Below, piece after piece: positions 36,027 through 45,237 of a DNA stretch of 64,000 nt. Location of the stretch: positions 62,001 through 126,000 of the forward strand of contig JACQFQ010000030.1 of assembly GCA_016199985.1 (NCBI GenBank), written 5' to 3'. The notes below the pieces were generated by a model. That model ran no database searches. It saw nothing but the letters and a program-made list of their open reading frames with translations, and was not told where the DNA came from. Position numbers and translations under genes: made by a program. Each line of letters opens with the position of its first letter. The stretch's first letter is position 1. Source of the stretch: Verrucomicrobiota bacterium (lineage in GTDB: Bacteria; Verrucomicrobiota; Verrucomicrobiia; Limisphaerales; UBA11320).

Positions 36027-36923
36027 GTGGCGAAAACCTGCGTCATTTTTAACCCCGCCGCTCGAGGAGAGAAGGCTCTCGCTTTTCAGGAGAAACTGCG
36101 CGCGCTGTCCGATCGATTCACGCTGCGTCCCACCGACGCCCCGGGCGCCGCGCGCCGGCTCGCGCGGGAGGCGGTTGCCGAGGGATTCGAGCGCGTCATC
36201 GCCGCCGGAGGCGATGGGACGGTGAACGAGGCGGCCAATGGCCTTCTCGACGGCGAGTCCGCGGGCGTCGACGTCGCCCTCGGAGTCATCCCGCTGGGAA
36301 CCGTCAATGTGTTCGCGAAGGAGATCGGCGTTCCCAGCCGCGTTCCCGAAGCGTTGCGAATCGTCGAAGCGGGTCGCTCGCGACTCATCGACGCGCCGCT
36401 TGCGACGTTCCGCTCGGACTCTCGTCAGGAGGAGGCGCGAGCGTTTTTGCAGCTGGCCGGGGCGGGGCTCGACGCGCGGGCCATCGCGCGAGTGCGATGG
36501 GATCTCAAGAAGAGGATGGGGCCGCTCGCCTATATTGTGGCGGGCTTTGAGGCTCTCCGTGAATCCGTCGCTCCGATTGAAGTGGAGTCGGCCGAGCGGA
36601 GCGCCGTCGGCCCCCTGGTATTGATCGGCAACGGGCGCTTTTACGGCGGTCGATTCCAGGTGTTCCCCGGGGCTGACCTGGGCGACGGCTGGCTGGACGT
36701 GGCGGTGTTCCCGGAAGCGGGCCTCGGGGCGTTGACACGGTTTGGGCTGGGCTGGCTGACCGGCAATGTGCATCGATGGACGGGAGCGATCGCCTGGAGA
36801 ACGAAACGGCTGGCCCTGAGGTGCGCCGATCCGATGCCCATGGAGCTGGAGGGCGACAACGTGGGATTCCTCCCCGCGGAGATCAGGATCACGGGGCGGC
36901 GGCTGCGCGTGCTGGTTCCCTAA
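36027..36923 (+). CDS. Diacylglycerol kinase-family lipid kinase (YegS/DagK-like)
   Basis: Predicted ATP-dependent lipid kinase, 298 residues, starting at GTG 36027 (MAKTCVIFNPAARGEK). The nucleotide-binding signature AAGGDGTVNEAANGLL, the PLGTVNVFAKE motif and the late GNGRFYGGRFQVFPGADLGDG and MELEGDN motifs define the family. It could phosphorylate diacylglycerol or a sphingoid base. It stands between fumarase and the aldehyde dehydrogenase gene on the same strand. Confidence 0.9.
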   Translation: MAKTCVIFNPAARGEKALAFQEKLRALSDRFTLRPTDAPGAARRLAREAVAEGFERVIAAGGDGTVNEAANGLLDGESAGVDVALGVIPLGTVNVFAKEIGVPSRVPEALRIVEAGRSRLIDAPLATFRSDSRQEEARAFLQLAGAGLDARAIARVRWDLKKRMGPLAYIVAGFEALRESVAPIEVESAERSAVGPLVLIGNGRFYGGRFQVFPGADLGDGWLDVAVFPEAGLGALTRFGLGWLTGNVHRWTGAIAWRTKRLALRCADPMPMELEGDNVGFLPAEIRITGRRLRVLVP

Positions 36924-36966
36924 TTCGAGTGGACCGGAGCGCGTGAACTTGACAGTGTTTTCCCTC

Positions 36967-38412
36967 ATGTCACAGAGCGCTTCGCATCTTCCCAACCAGC
37001 TGTTCATCGATGGGGCTTATCGCGCCTCGGCCTCGGGCCGCCGCTCAGCCCTCATCAACCCCGCGCTGGAGCAGCCGTTCTGCGAAGTGGCGGCGGCGGA
37101 CGCCTCGGACGTCGATGCCGCGGTTCAAACGGCCCATCGCGCGTGGGAGTCCGGATGGCGGGATCTTTCCCCGGGCAAGCGGACGGAGATTCTATTTCAG
37201 GTCGCCCGGACGTTGCGCGAAAACCAGGAGGCCATCGCGCGGCTCGAGATGCTCCAGATCGGCAAGCCCATCAGCGACGCGCTCGATGAAGCCGGCCTTG
37301 GCGCCCGCGTTTTCGAATACTACGCCGGGGCCGTGACGAAGTTTTGCGGGCAGACCATCCCGGTCTCGCGGGGCGGATTCGACTTCACGTTGCGCGAGTC
37401 CATGGGCGTCGTCGCGGCAATCGTTCCCTGGAACTTCCCGTTCCCGATCGCCTGCTGGAAGGCCGCGCCGGCGTTGGCCGCGGGCAATTGCGTCGTGCTC
37501 AAGCCCGCCTCGCTTTCGCCGTTGACCGCCCTGCTTCTCGGCGAACTCGCCCACAAGGCCGGCCTGCCGCCCGGAGTGCTTCAAGTGTTGCCGGGCGCCG
37601 GATCCGCCATCGGAGACGCCCTGGTCGCGCACCCGCTCATCCGCAAGATTTCGTTCACCGGCTCCACAGAGATCGGCCGGCGCATCATGGAGTGCGCCTC
37701 GAAGGACCTGAAGCGCGTGTCGCTGGAGCTGGGAGGGAAGTCGCCCAACATAGTGTTCGCCGACTCGGATTGGCGGAAGGCGGCCGATTCCTCGCCGATG
37801 AGCGTTTTCGCCAACACGGGCCAGGACTGCTGCGCCCGCAGCCGGGTGTTTGTCGAGCGACAGGTCTACCAGCCGTTTGTGGAGCGGTTCACCGCGGCGA
37901 CGCGGCAGCTGATTGTGGGGGACCCTACGGATCCGAAAACGCAACTCGGACCGATGGTCTCGGCGGGGCAGCGCGCGACGGTTGAGGAATTCCTCGCCGA
38001 CGCCCGTTCGCGAGGGACGCGTTTTGCGGTCGGCGGAGATCGGCCCGCAGGACGCGGCTACTTCCTCAATCCGGCCGTGCTGCTGGACGTGGGGGCGCAG
38101 GACCGATGCTGGCGCGAGGAGATCTTCGGACCCGTCGCGGCGATCGTTCCCTTCGACGACGAAAGCGAAATGATTCGCGAGGTCAACGCTTCGCCGTACG
38201 GATTGAGCGGATCGATTTGGACCAACGACCTGCGCCGGGCGATCCGCGTGTCGAAGGCGACGCAGAGCGGCGTGCTCAGCGTCAATTCCCACAGCAGCGT
38301 TCATGTGGAGGCGCCGTTCGGCGGGTTCAAGACGAGCGGGCTCGGGCGCGACCTCGGGATGTCGGCCATGGAGGGATATACGGAGCTGAAGAACGTTTAC
38401 ATCGCCGAGTAG
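36967..38412 (+). CDS. Aldehyde dehydrogenase (PuuC/betaine-aldehyde type)
   Basis: NAD(P)-dependent aldehyde dehydrogenase, 481 residues from the ATG at 36967 (a GTG at 36943 would add eight). Motifs: PWNFPFPIACWK, cofactor loop FTGSTEIGRR, general base in VSLELGGKSPN and catalytic Cys in NTGQDCCARSR. It is 20 bp upstream of a glutamine-synthetase-like ligase. In gamma-glutamylated amine catabolism a ligase (PuuA) and an aldehyde dehydrogenase (PuuC) work together, so amine or polyamine use is the favoured role. Confidence 0.92.
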   Translation: MSQSASHLPNQLFIDGAYRASASGRRSALINPALEQPFCEVAAADASDVDAAVQTAHRAWESGWRDLSPGKRTEILFQVARTLRENQEAIARLEMLQIGKPISDALDEAGLGARVFEYYAGAVTKFCGQTIPVSRGGFDFTLRESMGVVAAIVPWNFPFPIACWKAAPALAAGNCVVLKPASLSPLTALLLGELAHKAGLPPGVLQVLPGAGSAIGDALVAHPLIRKISFTGSTEIGRRIMECASKDLKRVSLELGGKSPNIVFADSDWRKAADSSPMSVFANTGQDCCARSRVFVERQVYQPFVERFTAATRQLIVGDPTDPKTQLGPMVSAGQRATVEEFLADARSRGTRFAVGGDRPAGRGYFLNPAVLLDVGAQDRCWREEIFGPVAAIVPFDDESEMIREVNASPYGLSGSIWTNDLRRAIRVSKATQSGVLSVNSHSSVHVEAPFGGFKTSGLGRDLGMSAMEGYTELKNVYIAE

Positions 38413-38432
38413 AGCCGTCGCGAAGCACATCC

Positions 38433-39803
38433 ATGGACATCAAAGAACTCTCCCAGTTGGCGCGCTCGGGCGCGATTGACACCGTGATCGTTGCGGCGCC
38501 CGATCCTTTCGGCCGGCAGGTCGGCAAGCGTTTCCACGTCGACTTTTTTCTCAAAGCCGTCGCCGCGAAGGGCACGCACGCCTGCAACTATCTGCTGACC
38601 GTGAATCTCGACATGGATCCGCTCGACGGATTCCGCCTGGCGAGCTGGGAAAAGGGGTTCGGCGACTTTGAGATGCGTCCGGACCTGAGCACGCTTCGCG
38701 CTCTTCCGTGGCAGCCGGAGACGGCTTGGGTCCTCTGCGACTTCCTGCGCCACGATCACAAGCGCGTCGCCGAAGCTCCCCGTTCGGTTCTCAAGACGCA
38801 GCTCGACGCCCTCGACGCTCAGGGGTTGACCTGCTACTGCGCGAGCGAGCTGGAGTTCTACCTGTTCAACCAGACCTACCACTCCGCGGCGGAGAGCGGC
38901 TACAGGGACCTCCAACCCTCCAGCGACTACCGCATCGACTATCACGTCATGCAGCCCACGCGCGACGAGCCCTTGATGCGCGCGATCCGCAACAACATGA
39001 CCGCCGCCGGCATCCCTGTGGAAAGCAGCAAGGGCGAGTGGAGCCGCGGTCAGCATGAGATCAATTTCGCCTACGACGAGCCGCTGCGGATGGCGGACCA
39101 GCATGTGTTGTTCAAGCAAGGGGTGAGGGAGATGGCCGAGCAGCAGGGCAAGGCTGTGACGTTCATGGCCAAATACGCCTCCAGCGAAGCGGGCAACTCC
39201 TGTCATATCCATATGAGCCTTTGGAAAAAGGGCCGCAACTTGTTCGCCAATCCCGCGAAAGGGCGAGGAAAGGGCGAGGAAGGATCTCAGGGCTCGCCGC
39301 TCTTCCGGCGGTTTTTGGGAGGGCTGATGCGATACAGCCCGGAACTTTGCCTGTTCTTCGCGCCGACGATCAACAGCTACAAACGCTATCAGGCGGGCAG
39401 CTGGGCGCCCACGCGCATGGCCTGGTCCACAGACAATCGGACCTGCGGTTTTCGCATCGTGGGCGAAGGGGGATCGTTTCGAATCGAGAATAGAATGCCG
39501 GGCGCCGACGCGAATCCGTATCTCGCGTTCTCCGCCATGCTGGCGGCGGGGATGGCCGGAGTGCGGGAGAATCTTGATTGCGGCCCGGCCTACTCCGGCA
39601 ATGCCTACGTGGACCCGAAGCTCGCGCGCCTGCCGTCGAGTCTGGGCGAGGCGGCCGGGCGATTGGCCGCGAGTCAGCTGGCCCGAACGGCTTTCGGCGA
39701 CGACGTCGTGGATTTCTACGCGCGGCACGCCCAGCTGGAATGCCAGGCCTTTGGCGACGCGGTGACCGATTGGGAGAAACGCAGATACTTCGAGCAGATC
39801 TAG
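38433..39803 (+). CDS. Glutamine synthetase-family ligase (PuuA/GlnT-like)
   Basis: ATP-dependent amine-glutamate ligase family, 456 residues, starting MDIKELSQLARSG. Active-site features: ELEFYLFNQTY (metal Glu), GQHEINFAYDEPLRMADQ, a GNSCHIHMSLW loop where classical GlnA has GxGMHxHxS, RYQAGSWAPTRMAWSTDNRTCGFR and RIENRMPGADANPYLAFSA. The absence of the GlnA adenylylation-loop region and the divergence of the His loop point to a gamma-glutamylamine synthetase and not to the main ammonia-assimilating enzyme. Paired with the aldehyde dehydrogenase just upstream; a PuuD-like hydrolase lies at 18.3-19.1 kb. Confidence 0.9.
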   Translation: MDIKELSQLARSGAIDTVIVAAPDPFGRQVGKRFHVDFFLKAVAAKGTHACNYLLTVNLDMDPLDGFRLASWEKGFGDFEMRPDLSTLRALPWQPETAWVLCDFLRHDHKRVAEAPRSVLKTQLDALDAQGLTCYCASELEFYLFNQTYHSAAESGYRDLQPSSDYRIDYHVMQPTRDEPLMRAIRNNMTAAGIPVESSKGEWSRGQHEINFAYDEPLRMADQHVLFKQGVREMAEQQGKAVTFMAKYASSEAGNSCHIHMSLWKKGRNLFANPAKGRGKGEEGSQGSPLFRRFLGGLMRYSPELCLFFAPTINSYKRYQAGSWAPTRMAWSTDNRTCGFRIVGEGGSFRIENRMPGADANPYLAFSAMLAAGMAGVRENLDCGPAYSGNAYVDPKLARLPSSLGEAAGRLAASQLARTAFGDDVVDFYARHAQLECQAFGDAVTDWEKRRYFEQI

Positions 39804-39822
39804 CCCGACGGAGCAATGCGGG

Positions 39823-40203
39823 CTACGGATTCACGAGCTTGAGCTCGTACTGGGGCGACAGCTTGCTGTCGCGTCCCGAGGGACCAAAGCGCGCGTAGTC
39901 GTAGTCGAACTTGAAATGGTAGTTGACCACGCTTTGATCCCGGGCGGCGGGGATTGTGCCTTCCCACCGATGATCCACCTTGAGCGTCCGCCGCATCGGA
40001 TAGGACTGGCTTCCCACGACGATGATCGGGGTGATCGTTTCATGCTTCAACGACTGTTGCGTCGTGACCAGCTCCACTTCCACGGGATAGATGCCAGTGG
40101 CGTTCCGGACCTGCTGGCTGGGCGTGAGGTTCGTGATCGTGGTATTGGCGCAGCCCGCCAGAAGCAAGGACAGAAGAGAGAGCGCAAGAGCGTTTCGGAT
40201 CAT
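39823..40203 (-). CDS. Small lipoprotein, conserved hypothetical
   Basis: A 126-residue lipoprotein with signal peptide MIRNALALSLLSLLLAGC and a mature beta-rich part (TNLTPSQQVRNATGIYPVEV, YDYARFGPSGRDSK). The ATG at 40203 is chosen because it gives the clean lipobox; upstream sequence in frame is not signal-like. No known function. It converges with the ligase gene (19 bp). Confidence 0.75.
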   Translation of the reverse strand: MIRNALALSLLSLLLAGCANTTITNLTPSQQVRNATGIYPVEVELVTTQQSLKHETITPIIVVGSQSYPMRRTLKVDHRWEGTIPAARDQSVVNYHFKFDYDYARFGPSGRDSKLSPQYELKLVNP

Positions 40204-40436
40204 AATCAAGTTCGTCGCGGAGCGTGCCGAGCCGGGTTGCTGAAGGCAAGGGGGATTTGGTTCCCGGTGGAAGGCTTGATTCACCTTGCTTGCGGGGCGG
40301 TCTCTTGGGACGCTGCGCCCAGACTCACGCTTCCGATCCGCGCCAGGCCACGAGAGTCCGATAGGATCCGATTTAGACGGAACTTCGCGCTGCCCGGACC
40401 GGGACATCGGTGCAAAGCAATCAACATTCGCCGCCT

Positions 40437-41108
40437 ATGAACACGCCTCTGAACCTGGTCCCCCATGCCTCGCGTCGTCGCTTCATCCAGTCCGCCGGAT
40501 GGGCCGCGTCCTTTTTCCTGGTCCCTGGCGCCTTCGCGGAGCATCTGACGCGGACCCCCGCGCAGACCGAGGGGCCGTTCTACCCCGACCATCTCCCCCT
40601 CGACACCGACAATGATCTTCTGGTCGTGAACGCAGCCCTGACTCCCGCTGTGGGCGAGGTGACCTATGTCAGCGGACGCATTCTCGATCCGCGCGGCGAG
40701 CCGGTGCGGAACGCGGTGGTGGAGATCTGGCAGTGCGACGCGAATGGCGCCTACTTGCACAGCAAGACGGGCAACAAGGAGAAAGCGGACAAGGGCTTCC
40801 AAGGCTTCGGGCGATTCATCACCGGGTCGAGCGGCGAGTATCTCTTCCGCACCATCAAGCCCGTCCCGTACCCGGGCCGCGCTCCCCACATTCACTACAA
40901 GATCAAGGGCAAGGGCAAAGACCTCCTGACGACGCAGTGCTATATCAAGGGGCATGCCGGCAACGAGAAGGACGGCGTCTACGCGGGCATCAAGGATCTG
41001 AAAGCGCGCCGGGCGGTGACGATCGATTTCGCCCCCCTGAAAGGCGCTCGCGCCGGAGAGCTGGCCGCGCGTTTCGACATTGTTCTCGGAACCACCCCGG
41101 AGATTTAA
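40437..41108 (+). CDS. Intradiol ring-cleavage dioxygenase-like protein, Tat-exported
   Basis: A 223-residue protein of the protocatechuate 3,4-dioxygenase/catechol dioxygenase fold. A Tat-type signal (RRRFIQSAGWAASFFL) precedes TPAQTEGPFYPDHLP. The non-heme Fe(III) ligands are expected as two Tyr (one in GPFYPD or the PVPYPGRAPHIH segment) and two His in RAPHIHYKIK and later. VEIWQCDANGAYLH is a family signature. Exported single-gene intradiol dioxygenases are widespread but mostly uncharacterised. The copA gene starts 6 bp downstream, suggesting co-transcription. Confidence 0.88.
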   Translation: MNTPLNLVPHASRRRFIQSAGWAASFFLVPGAFAEHLTRTPAQTEGPFYPDHLPLDTDNDLLVVNAALTPAVGEVTYVSGRILDPRGEPVRNAVVEIWQCDANGAYLHSKTGNKEKADKGFQGFGRFITGSSGEYLFRTIKPVPYPGRAPHIHYKIKGKGKDLLTTQCYIKGHAGNEKDGVYAGIKDLKARRAVTIDFAPLKGARAGELAARFDIVLGTTPEI

Positions 41109-41114
41109 CGGCGG

Positions 41115-43391
41115 TTGAAGTTGCGTTTCAAAGTCGAGGGGATGACTTGCGCGCACTGCGTGCGCCGTGTGCAGGAAGCGTCGCAAGCCGTGCTGGGCGC
41201 GGGCGATGTGGATGTCGACCTCGACAGCGGCGAGCTCACGGTTCGTTCGAAACCGGGCGCGATCCCGGATGCCGCGGCTGTGGTCCAGGCGCTGAGGGCG
41301 GTCGGATATCCGGCGCTGCTCATCGCTCCCGATCCAGGGACGCCGGAGCGAACCTCCTCTCCAAGCGCCGGGAACGCGTGGAGGCGCTCGACCGTGGTGG
41401 GTCTCGCATGCGCGGTCCCCCTCATGTTGGGCGAGTGGGTTTTCCGATGGCATCACACTCCCTGGTTCACGGCGCTGAGCGCGGGGCTGGCCACCGTCGC
41501 GATGGCGGTGAGCGGACAGCGATTCGCTCGCGGCGCATGGAATCAAGCGCGGGCGGGCGCGTTTGGCATGGATGCCCTGGTGACCCTGGGGTCCGGCGCG
41601 GCCTACTTGTTCAGCGGCGTGGGGTGGCTCACGGGTCTTCACGCGCATCTCTACTTCCTGGAAGCCACCGCGATCCTCGCCTTCATCAGCGGAGGACATT
41701 GGCTGGAGGCCCGCACCTCCGCTCACGCCGAAGGAGCGCTCCGATCGCTGCTGCAACTCGCGCCCGAAACCGCCTGCCTGCAGACCGCCTCCGGCGAGGA
41801 GCAGTCGACGCCGATTGCGGACTTGCGGATCGGCGATCGGGTCGTGGTCCGCTCCGGGGATCGAGTCCCGACGGACGCCGAGGTCGCGGAGGGAATGTCG
41901 ACGCTCGACGAATCCATGCTGACCGGCGAATCGATTCCCGTGGCCAAAGGCCCCGGCGACTCGCTTTACGCGGGCACGGTCAACAGGGAGGGCCGGATGA
42001 TCGCGCGCGTGACCGCTTCCGGGGAGAACACCGCGCTCGCCCAGGTGATCGCCGCGGTGCGACGCGCTCAGTCGAGCCGGGCCGGCATCCAGCGGCTTGC
42101 CGATCGGATCAGCCAGGTGTTTGTCCCCTGCGTGGTCCTGACCGCGGTCGGTTGCGTCGTCGCATGGGGCTTTTTTCCGCAGGCCATGCTGACGCTTCAT
42201 GACTCGCTCGCTGTCTGGTTGTGGAGCTCTCCGCTTCAAGCCGACCCGTGGGCCAACGCCGTCATTCAGGCCACCGCGGTGTTGGTCGTGGCTTGTCCGT
42301 GCGCCATGGGCCTGGCCACTCCCGCGGCCTTGATGGCCGCCGCCAACAGCGCGGCGCGGCGCGGGATTCTTATACGGGACGCCATCGCGCTGGAAAAAGC
42401 CGGCAAGCTGTCGACCATTGTTTTCGACAAGACTGGAACCCTGACGAGCGGCGCGCCCTCCCTGGTGAATCGGGCCTTCGCGCCCGAATGCGCCTCGATC
42501 GATGGGGCGCCCGAACTGGAAGCCCTCGCCGCGGGGCTCGCGTTCAATTCCAAACATCCCCTCAGCCAGGCGTTGGGCCGTCTTTCCGAGCGCCCGGCGG
42601 AGTGGGTGGACGTCCGTGAGTTCGCGGGCTGCGGGCTGGAGGGCCGGCTTGGTTCCAGCCGCGGAGGTTTTCCGGCTGGCGTCGTGGGACGCGTCGGATC
42701 CATCGAATGGTTGCGCGGTCTCGGCGTCTCGCTGGAGTCCTTGGAGCCCGCGCTGATTCAATGGAAACAGAGCGGAGTGTCTTGCGTGGGATTTGCGGTG
42801 GGGAGCCGGATCGTCGCATGCTTTGGTCTCAAGGACACCCTGAGGACCGAGGTTCGCGCGCTGATCACTGAGCTGAGGCGACAGGGCAAATCGGTGGCGC
42901 TGGTGTCCGGCGACCAAGCCGAGGTGGCCGAGTCTATCGGAGCGGAGGCAGGCCTGGGTCGGGACGAGGTGTTTGCCCCGGTGCGACCCGAGGCGAAGGC
43001 CGCGCTGATTGAGCGGTGGCAGTCCGAGGGACGTCGCGTCGCGTTCGTCGGCGATGGCATTAATGACGGTCCCGCCCTCGCTCAGGCCGATCTGGGCATC
43101 GCCGTTACCCGCGCCAGCGATATCGCGCGTCAGTCCGCCGGCCTCGTGTTGCTCAACGCTGATTTATCCGCGGTGTCAACAGCGCTGGACCTTGCCGCGC
43201 GCACTCTCCGCGTCATTCAGCAGAACCTCTTCTGGGCCTTTCTTTACAATGTCGGGGCCGTTCCGCTTGCGGCCTTGGGGTTTCTCAATCCCATGGTGTG
43301 CGCTGTGACGATGGGATTGTCGGATCTTCTGGTGGTCGGCAACTCGCTGCGTTTGTTGCGACGCGGTCCCGGAAGCCGATCTCAGCGGTGA
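41115..43391 (+). CDS. copA: Copper-translocating P1B-type ATPase
   Basis: Inner-membrane copper exporter, 758 residues. It has an N-terminal heavy-metal-associated domain with GMTCAHC (residues 9-15), eight predicted membrane helices, the TGES phosphatase loop (LTGESIPV), the intramembrane metal motif CPC in ACPCAMGLATP, the phosphorylated Asp in DKTGTLTSG, the HP motif in NSKHPLSQA and the hinge GDGINDGPALAQADLG. A TTG at 41115 is taken as start because the metal-binding domain begins immediately; no ATG upstream is available after the preceding stop. Its 3' end overlaps the convergent propeller gene by 10 bp. Confidence 0.95.
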   Translation: MKLRFKVEGMTCAHCVRRVQEASQAVLGAGDVDVDLDSGELTVRSKPGAIPDAAAVVQALRAVGYPALLIAPDPGTPERTSSPSAGNAWRRSTVVGLACAVPLMLGEWVFRWHHTPWFTALSAGLATVAMAVSGQRFARGAWNQARAGAFGMDALVTLGSGAAYLFSGVGWLTGLHAHLYFLEATAILAFISGGHWLEARTSAHAEGALRSLLQLAPETACLQTASGEEQSTPIADLRIGDRVVVRSGDRVPTDAEVAEGMSTLDESMLTGESIPVAKGPGDSLYAGTVNREGRMIARVTASGENTALAQVIAAVRRAQSSRAGIQRLADRISQVFVPCVVLTAVGCVVAWGFFPQAMLTLHDSLAVWLWSSPLQADPWANAVIQATAVLVVACPCAMGLATPAALMAAANSAARRGILIRDAIALEKAGKLSTIVFDKTGTLTSGAPSLVNRAFAPECASIDGAPELEALAAGLAFNSKHPLSQALGRLSERPAEWVDVREFAGCGLEGRLGSSRGGFPAGVVGRVGSIEWLRGLGVSLESLEPALIQWKQSGVSCVGFAVGSRIVACFGLKDTLRTEVRALITELRRQGKSVALVSGDQAEVAESIGAEAGLGRDEVFAPVRPEAKAALIERWQSEGRRVAFVGDGINDGPALAQADLGIAVTRASDIARQSAGLVLLNADLSAVSTALDLAARTLRVIQQNLFWAFLYNVGAVPLAALGFLNPMVCAVTMGLSDLLVVGNSLRLLRRGPGSRSQR

Positions 43392-44656
43392 ACCGCGTAG
43401 ACGGCCGACTCCGTGCGGAGATAAATGTGGCCGTCACTGATGGCGGGTGAACAGAGCGTGGGCTCGCTGAGCTTGTTTTCCGCGATGGTTTTGAAGGTGG
43501 GCGAAGCATCCAGGACATAACAGGTCCCTTCGCCGCTCAGGAAATAAACATGGCCGTCGGCGGCCACGGGCGAGACCTTGACGTTGGCCGAGAAGAGGCG
43601 CTCCTGCCAACGGGCCGCTCCGGTTTTCAGGTCCAGGCACGACGCCATGCCGTCATCGCGAATGAGGAAGACGTTTCCGCGGTACACAACGGGCGTGCTG
43701 CAATCGGGCGAGAACTTGGCGCATGTCCAGAGACGATCGGTCTCGGGTCTTTTCCCGGCGCCCGCGGTGGGAATGCCGAACGTATAGCCGCGGTTTTGAA
43801 ATCCCGAAGCCACGACGATCGCGACGCCCTCCCCCGCGGCCATGCCGGAAATGGTGCGTCCGTAAGGATGCGGAACCTTGATGCCTCCATGCGACCAGAT
43901 TTCGACGCCCGTCTTCGGTTCGTAGGAGCTTACGGCCTCGGAGCCCGCGAGAAGAATCTGTCGGCGGCCCGCTGTGTTGACGATGATGGGGCTTTCGTAG
44001 GAATCCTGGGCCTCGTCCTTGGGCTCCAGGTTGCGGTCTGTCTTCCACACCGTTTTCCCGGTGCGCCCGTTCACCGTCAGGAGATAGGAGGGTCCCTGAT
44101 GCATGCAGGCGACAAGCAGGTTTCCATCGAGCAGCATTGGCGATGTGCCCATTCCGTGGTTGGCGTTGAACGCTCCGAACTCCTGGGAAAGATTGCGTTC
44201 CCAGACAGGTTTTCCGTCGGTGTCGAGGCAGACGAGAAGGCCTGTGCCGAATCGCGCCCAGACATGGCGTCCGTCGCTCACGGCCGTGGGCGTGGCCATG
44301 TTATGCAACTGGTTCGCGCGCACTTTGCCCTTTCCGACTTCGCGATCCCAGAGGATCTCGCCACCGCGGGCGTTGAGAGCGACGACATGGAGGCCCGTGT
44401 CCGGGGTCTGAAGCGTCACGTAGATCCTGCCGTTCACGACGATCGGCGAAGAAGCGCCTTTGCCGGGCAGCGGGCGACGCCAAGCGATGCCCTGGTCGGA
44501 CGACCAGCGCGTCGGAAGATGGGACTCGGAGCTCACGCCGAGGCCGTCCGGTCCGTGGAAGCACGGCCAATCCCCTGCCGAGGCCAGCAGAGGGCACAGG
44601 ATGCAGAAGGAGGCCAGGAGGCTTTGCCGGAGGTGGGCGCGCATGCGATGAGTCAT
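43382..44656 (-). CDS. Exported PQQ-like beta-propeller protein (BamB-like repeats)
   Basis: A 424-residue exported protein. The signal peptide (MTHRMRAHLRQSLLASFCILCPLLASAG) is followed by the DWPCFHGPDGLGVSSESHLPTRW start common in verrucomicrobial/planctomycete propellers. Repeats with the consensus ...G...ALNARGGEILWDRE...., LLTVNGRTGKTVWKTDR and SCLDLKTGAARWQERLF indicate an eight-bladed PQQ-type fold. No quinoprotein catalytic residues can be claimed, and a structural or binding role is likely. Confidence 0.88.
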   Translation of the reverse strand: MTHRMRAHLRQSLLASFCILCPLLASAGDWPCFHGPDGLGVSSESHLPTRWSSDQGIAWRRPLPGKGASSPIVVNGRIYVTLQTPDTGLHVVALNARGGEILWDREVGKGKVRANQLHNMATPTAVSDGRHVWARFGTGLLVCLDTDGKPVWERNLSQEFGAFNANHGMGTSPMLLDGNLLVACMHQGPSYLLTVNGRTGKTVWKTDRNLEPKDEAQDSYESPIIVNTAGRRQILLAGSEAVSSYEPKTGVEIWSHGGIKVPHPYGRTISGMAAGEGVAIVVASGFQNRGYTFGIPTAGAGKRPETDRLWTCAKFSPDCSTPVVYRGNVFLIRDDGMASCLDLKTGAARWQERLFSANVKVSPVAADGHVYFLSGEGTCYVLDASPTFKTIAENKLSEPTLCSPAISDGHIYLRTESAVYAVHR

Positions 44657-44726
44657 GATGGATATTGGGTGTAGCAAATCCCCAATCCGGGTCCAACAGG
44701 CAAATGCGGAGCGCGCGGCCCCCACT

Positions 44727-45056
44727 TTAGCCCTTGCGTCGGTAGTGGGTGGGGACGCAGCGGCTGTCGAGCTGGATCACGGAGTAGCCCCATGGCAGAT
44801 AGCGCAGAGGTCCGCGCCGATCGGGATGTTCGACGCGCCAGGCGACCACCTCCCAGCCGTCGTTCTGCCTGTTGACCTCCCATTCGGCCCGATGCGCCCA
44901 AGTCTCTTTTTGTCCGAGGAGCCGGCGGGCCGCTGAAATCTGGGCGCTGTACTCGCCGTCCGGATCGGCGGGATGCTCCATGCGTCGCGCCTGGTCGGCG
45001 CATCCGAGGAACGCGAGCGCGAGGACAAACCGGCCGATGAGATGCACAATTCTCAT
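44727..45056 (-). CDS. Small lipoprotein, hypothetical
   Basis: A 109-residue protein with signal peptide MRIVHLIGRFVLALAFLGC and an aromatic/charged mature part (WAHRAEWEVNRQNDGWEVVAWRVEHP, GYSVIQLDSRCVPTHY). No family recognised. It lies 70 bp upstream of the propeller gene on the same strand. The ATG at 45056 is chosen for the lipobox LAFLGC. Confidence 0.65.
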   Translation of the reverse strand: MRIVHLIGRFVLALAFLGCADQARRMEHPADPDGEYSAQISAARRLLGQKETWAHRAEWEVNRQNDGWEVVAWRVEHPDRRGPLRYLPWGYSVIQLDSRCVPTHYRRKG

Positions 45057-45237
45057 TCCTCTGACATCGGCACGCGCGCCCGCCACACAAGCCCCGCTCG
45101 TGAATTTCCGGGTGGCGGCGGGCTTCGTCTTTGCCGCGTCTTGAGGGCAAGACCGCGCGATCGCTGGAGTCAGTTTGCGAACTCCCCTTGGACTTGGTGA
45201 GGCTTCATGCTTACTATCGGGTCAATCGTTCCGAAGC

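Noticed and set aside
40281-42917. Very long open frame antisense to the dioxygenase and copA genes
   Set aside because: High-G+C shadow frame with no recognisable domain; the sense-strand genes have complete, motif-confirmed products. The same applies to long antisense frames over sdhA (7994-9871) and pstS-pstA (23868-25988).
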